Source: Bacteroidia bacterium
GTDB taxonomy: Bacteria; Bacteroidota; Bacteroidia; Cytophagales; Cyclobacteriaceae
Assembly (NCBI GenBank): GCA_030425425.1
Contig: JAUIAO010000053.1
Coordinates: 1 to 43,962 of the forward strand
DNA: 43,962 bases
Direction of reading: 5' to 3'
Shown here: positions 43,536 to 43,962 of the stretch, piece by piece
Numbering within the stretch: the first letter of the stretch is position 1
Layout: each line of letters opens with the position of its first letter
Position numbers and translations under genes: made by a program
The notes under the pieces: model-generated
What the model saw: only the letters and a program-made list of their open reading frames with translations
The model's database searches: none
What the model was told of the DNA's origin: nothing

Positions 43536-43962
43536 TCCTACTTATACATCAGCACAAGTATGCCAAACACCGGATATTAGCCAGACCGATTATAAAGCCA
43601 TCCCATGGTATGGAGATGAAAATGAATATACAGCTCTTGATCGGATGTACGATAGCCTGATTAATATTTATGGGAATGTCAGTAATCCCATTGCCAGATT
43701 GGAGAGTGGAATGCTCCTGAAAATCCCTATTAAATTTTGGATATATCGAGAAAGTGAAACAGTCGCTGGTGGTAATGACTCAATTCCCAATGAACGGCGA
43801 TTACAATTTGCACTAGATGATATCAACGAAGCGTACCGCAATAGTAATATTGATTTTCGATTTTACATCTATGATATCGAGCCTGTAGATAATGCAGAAA
43901 GAGTGGTCATGGATAGCTATATAGAGCGGCAGCTCGTAGCTCAGACCCATAGAAACCTTACA
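43471..43962 (+). CDS. Secreted protein, possibly M43-type metallopeptidase, 3' end cut by window
   Basis: The ATG at 43471 gives a signal peptide (MKNSFTKEKIGLVVLLLGLL, ending near YTSAQ) and stays open to the window edge (164 codons). The segment RRLQFALDDINEAYRNSNID followed by FRFYIYDIEPVDNAE resembles the region before the HEXXH zinc motif in cytophagalysin-like (M43) peptidases, where a helix holding LN-AF/Y is followed by an F-strand. The zinc site itself would lie past the edge, so the peptidase call is tentative. It overlaps the previous gene by 65 bp. The signal peptide supports the early start. Confidence 0.6.
   Translation, partial: MKNSFTKEKIGLVVLLLGLLNSPTYTSAQVCQTPDISQTDYKAIPWYGDENEYTALDRMYDSLINIYGNVSNPIARLESGMLLKIPIKFWIYRESETVAGGNDSIPNERRLQFALDDINEAYRNSNIDFRFYIYDIEPVDNAERVVMDSYIERQLVAQTHRNLT

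Noticed and set aside
1-43962. CRISPR arrays, insertion sequences, prophage or integrase genes
   Set aside because: No regular repeat-spacer pattern, transposase, terminal inverted repeat pair or phage protein was seen on either strand.

Overview
The window is a piece of a Bacteroidota chromosome, most likely from the order Cytophagales. Evidence for this: SusC/SusD-type uptake genes, a hybrid two-component system, type IX secretion (T9SS) cargo and a PorP/SprF protein, lipoproteins with Bacteroidota-style lipoboxes, few Shine-Dalgarno sequences, and one copy of a palindromic repeat resembling those scattered in many Bacteroidota genomes. The genus cannot be set from sequence alone.

Region 1 (1-26302, every gene on the minus strand) is an L-arabinan polysaccharide utilisation locus joined to arabinose catabolism. 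In transcription order it holds an ECF sigma factor, a hybrid two-component regulator, a putative surface glycan-binding lipoprotein, SusC, SusD, two GH51 arabinofuranosidases, two GH43 arabinanases, a GH127 beta-L-arabinofuranosidase, then araB-araD-araA and a mutarotase cut by the window edge. Inferred flow: surface lipoproteins bind and cut arabinan; SusCD imports oligosaccharides; GH43, GH51 and GH127 enzymes release arabinose; AraA, AraB and AraD convert it to D-xylulose 5-phosphate. No inner-membrane arabinose permease is present. Hairpins lie after araA, after one GH43, after the lipoprotein GH51 and after susD, which suggests the locus is transcribed in graded segments.

Region 2 (26303-27232) holds araR, a Nudix-like repressor with a degenerate Nudix motif, transcribed divergently from the rest. 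A near-perfect palindrome upstream of it has a 15/19 match in front of araB. This gives a two-layer control model: the hybrid regulator senses oligosaccharide, and AraR senses free arabinose.

Region 3 (27233-40309) is surface and secretion biology: a 1037-residue T9SS cargo protein followed by a 57-residue PID-CTERM-type peptide that was not pre-called, a PorP/SprF protein, and a coupled run of four plus-strand genes encoding a duplicated propeller/PKD protein with a gliding-type C-terminus, an unknown protein, a small Cna-B-like protein and a BNR-repeat T9SS cargo.

Region 4 (40310-43962) is mostly housekeeping: a 54-residue membrane peptide on the minus strand, threonylcarbamoyl-AMP synthase, phosphoglycerate kinase with a clear terminator, then a small lipoprotein and the start of a secreted, possibly M43-type metallopeptidase cut by the right edge. 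No tRNA, rRNA, CRISPR, transposase or phage gene was seen.
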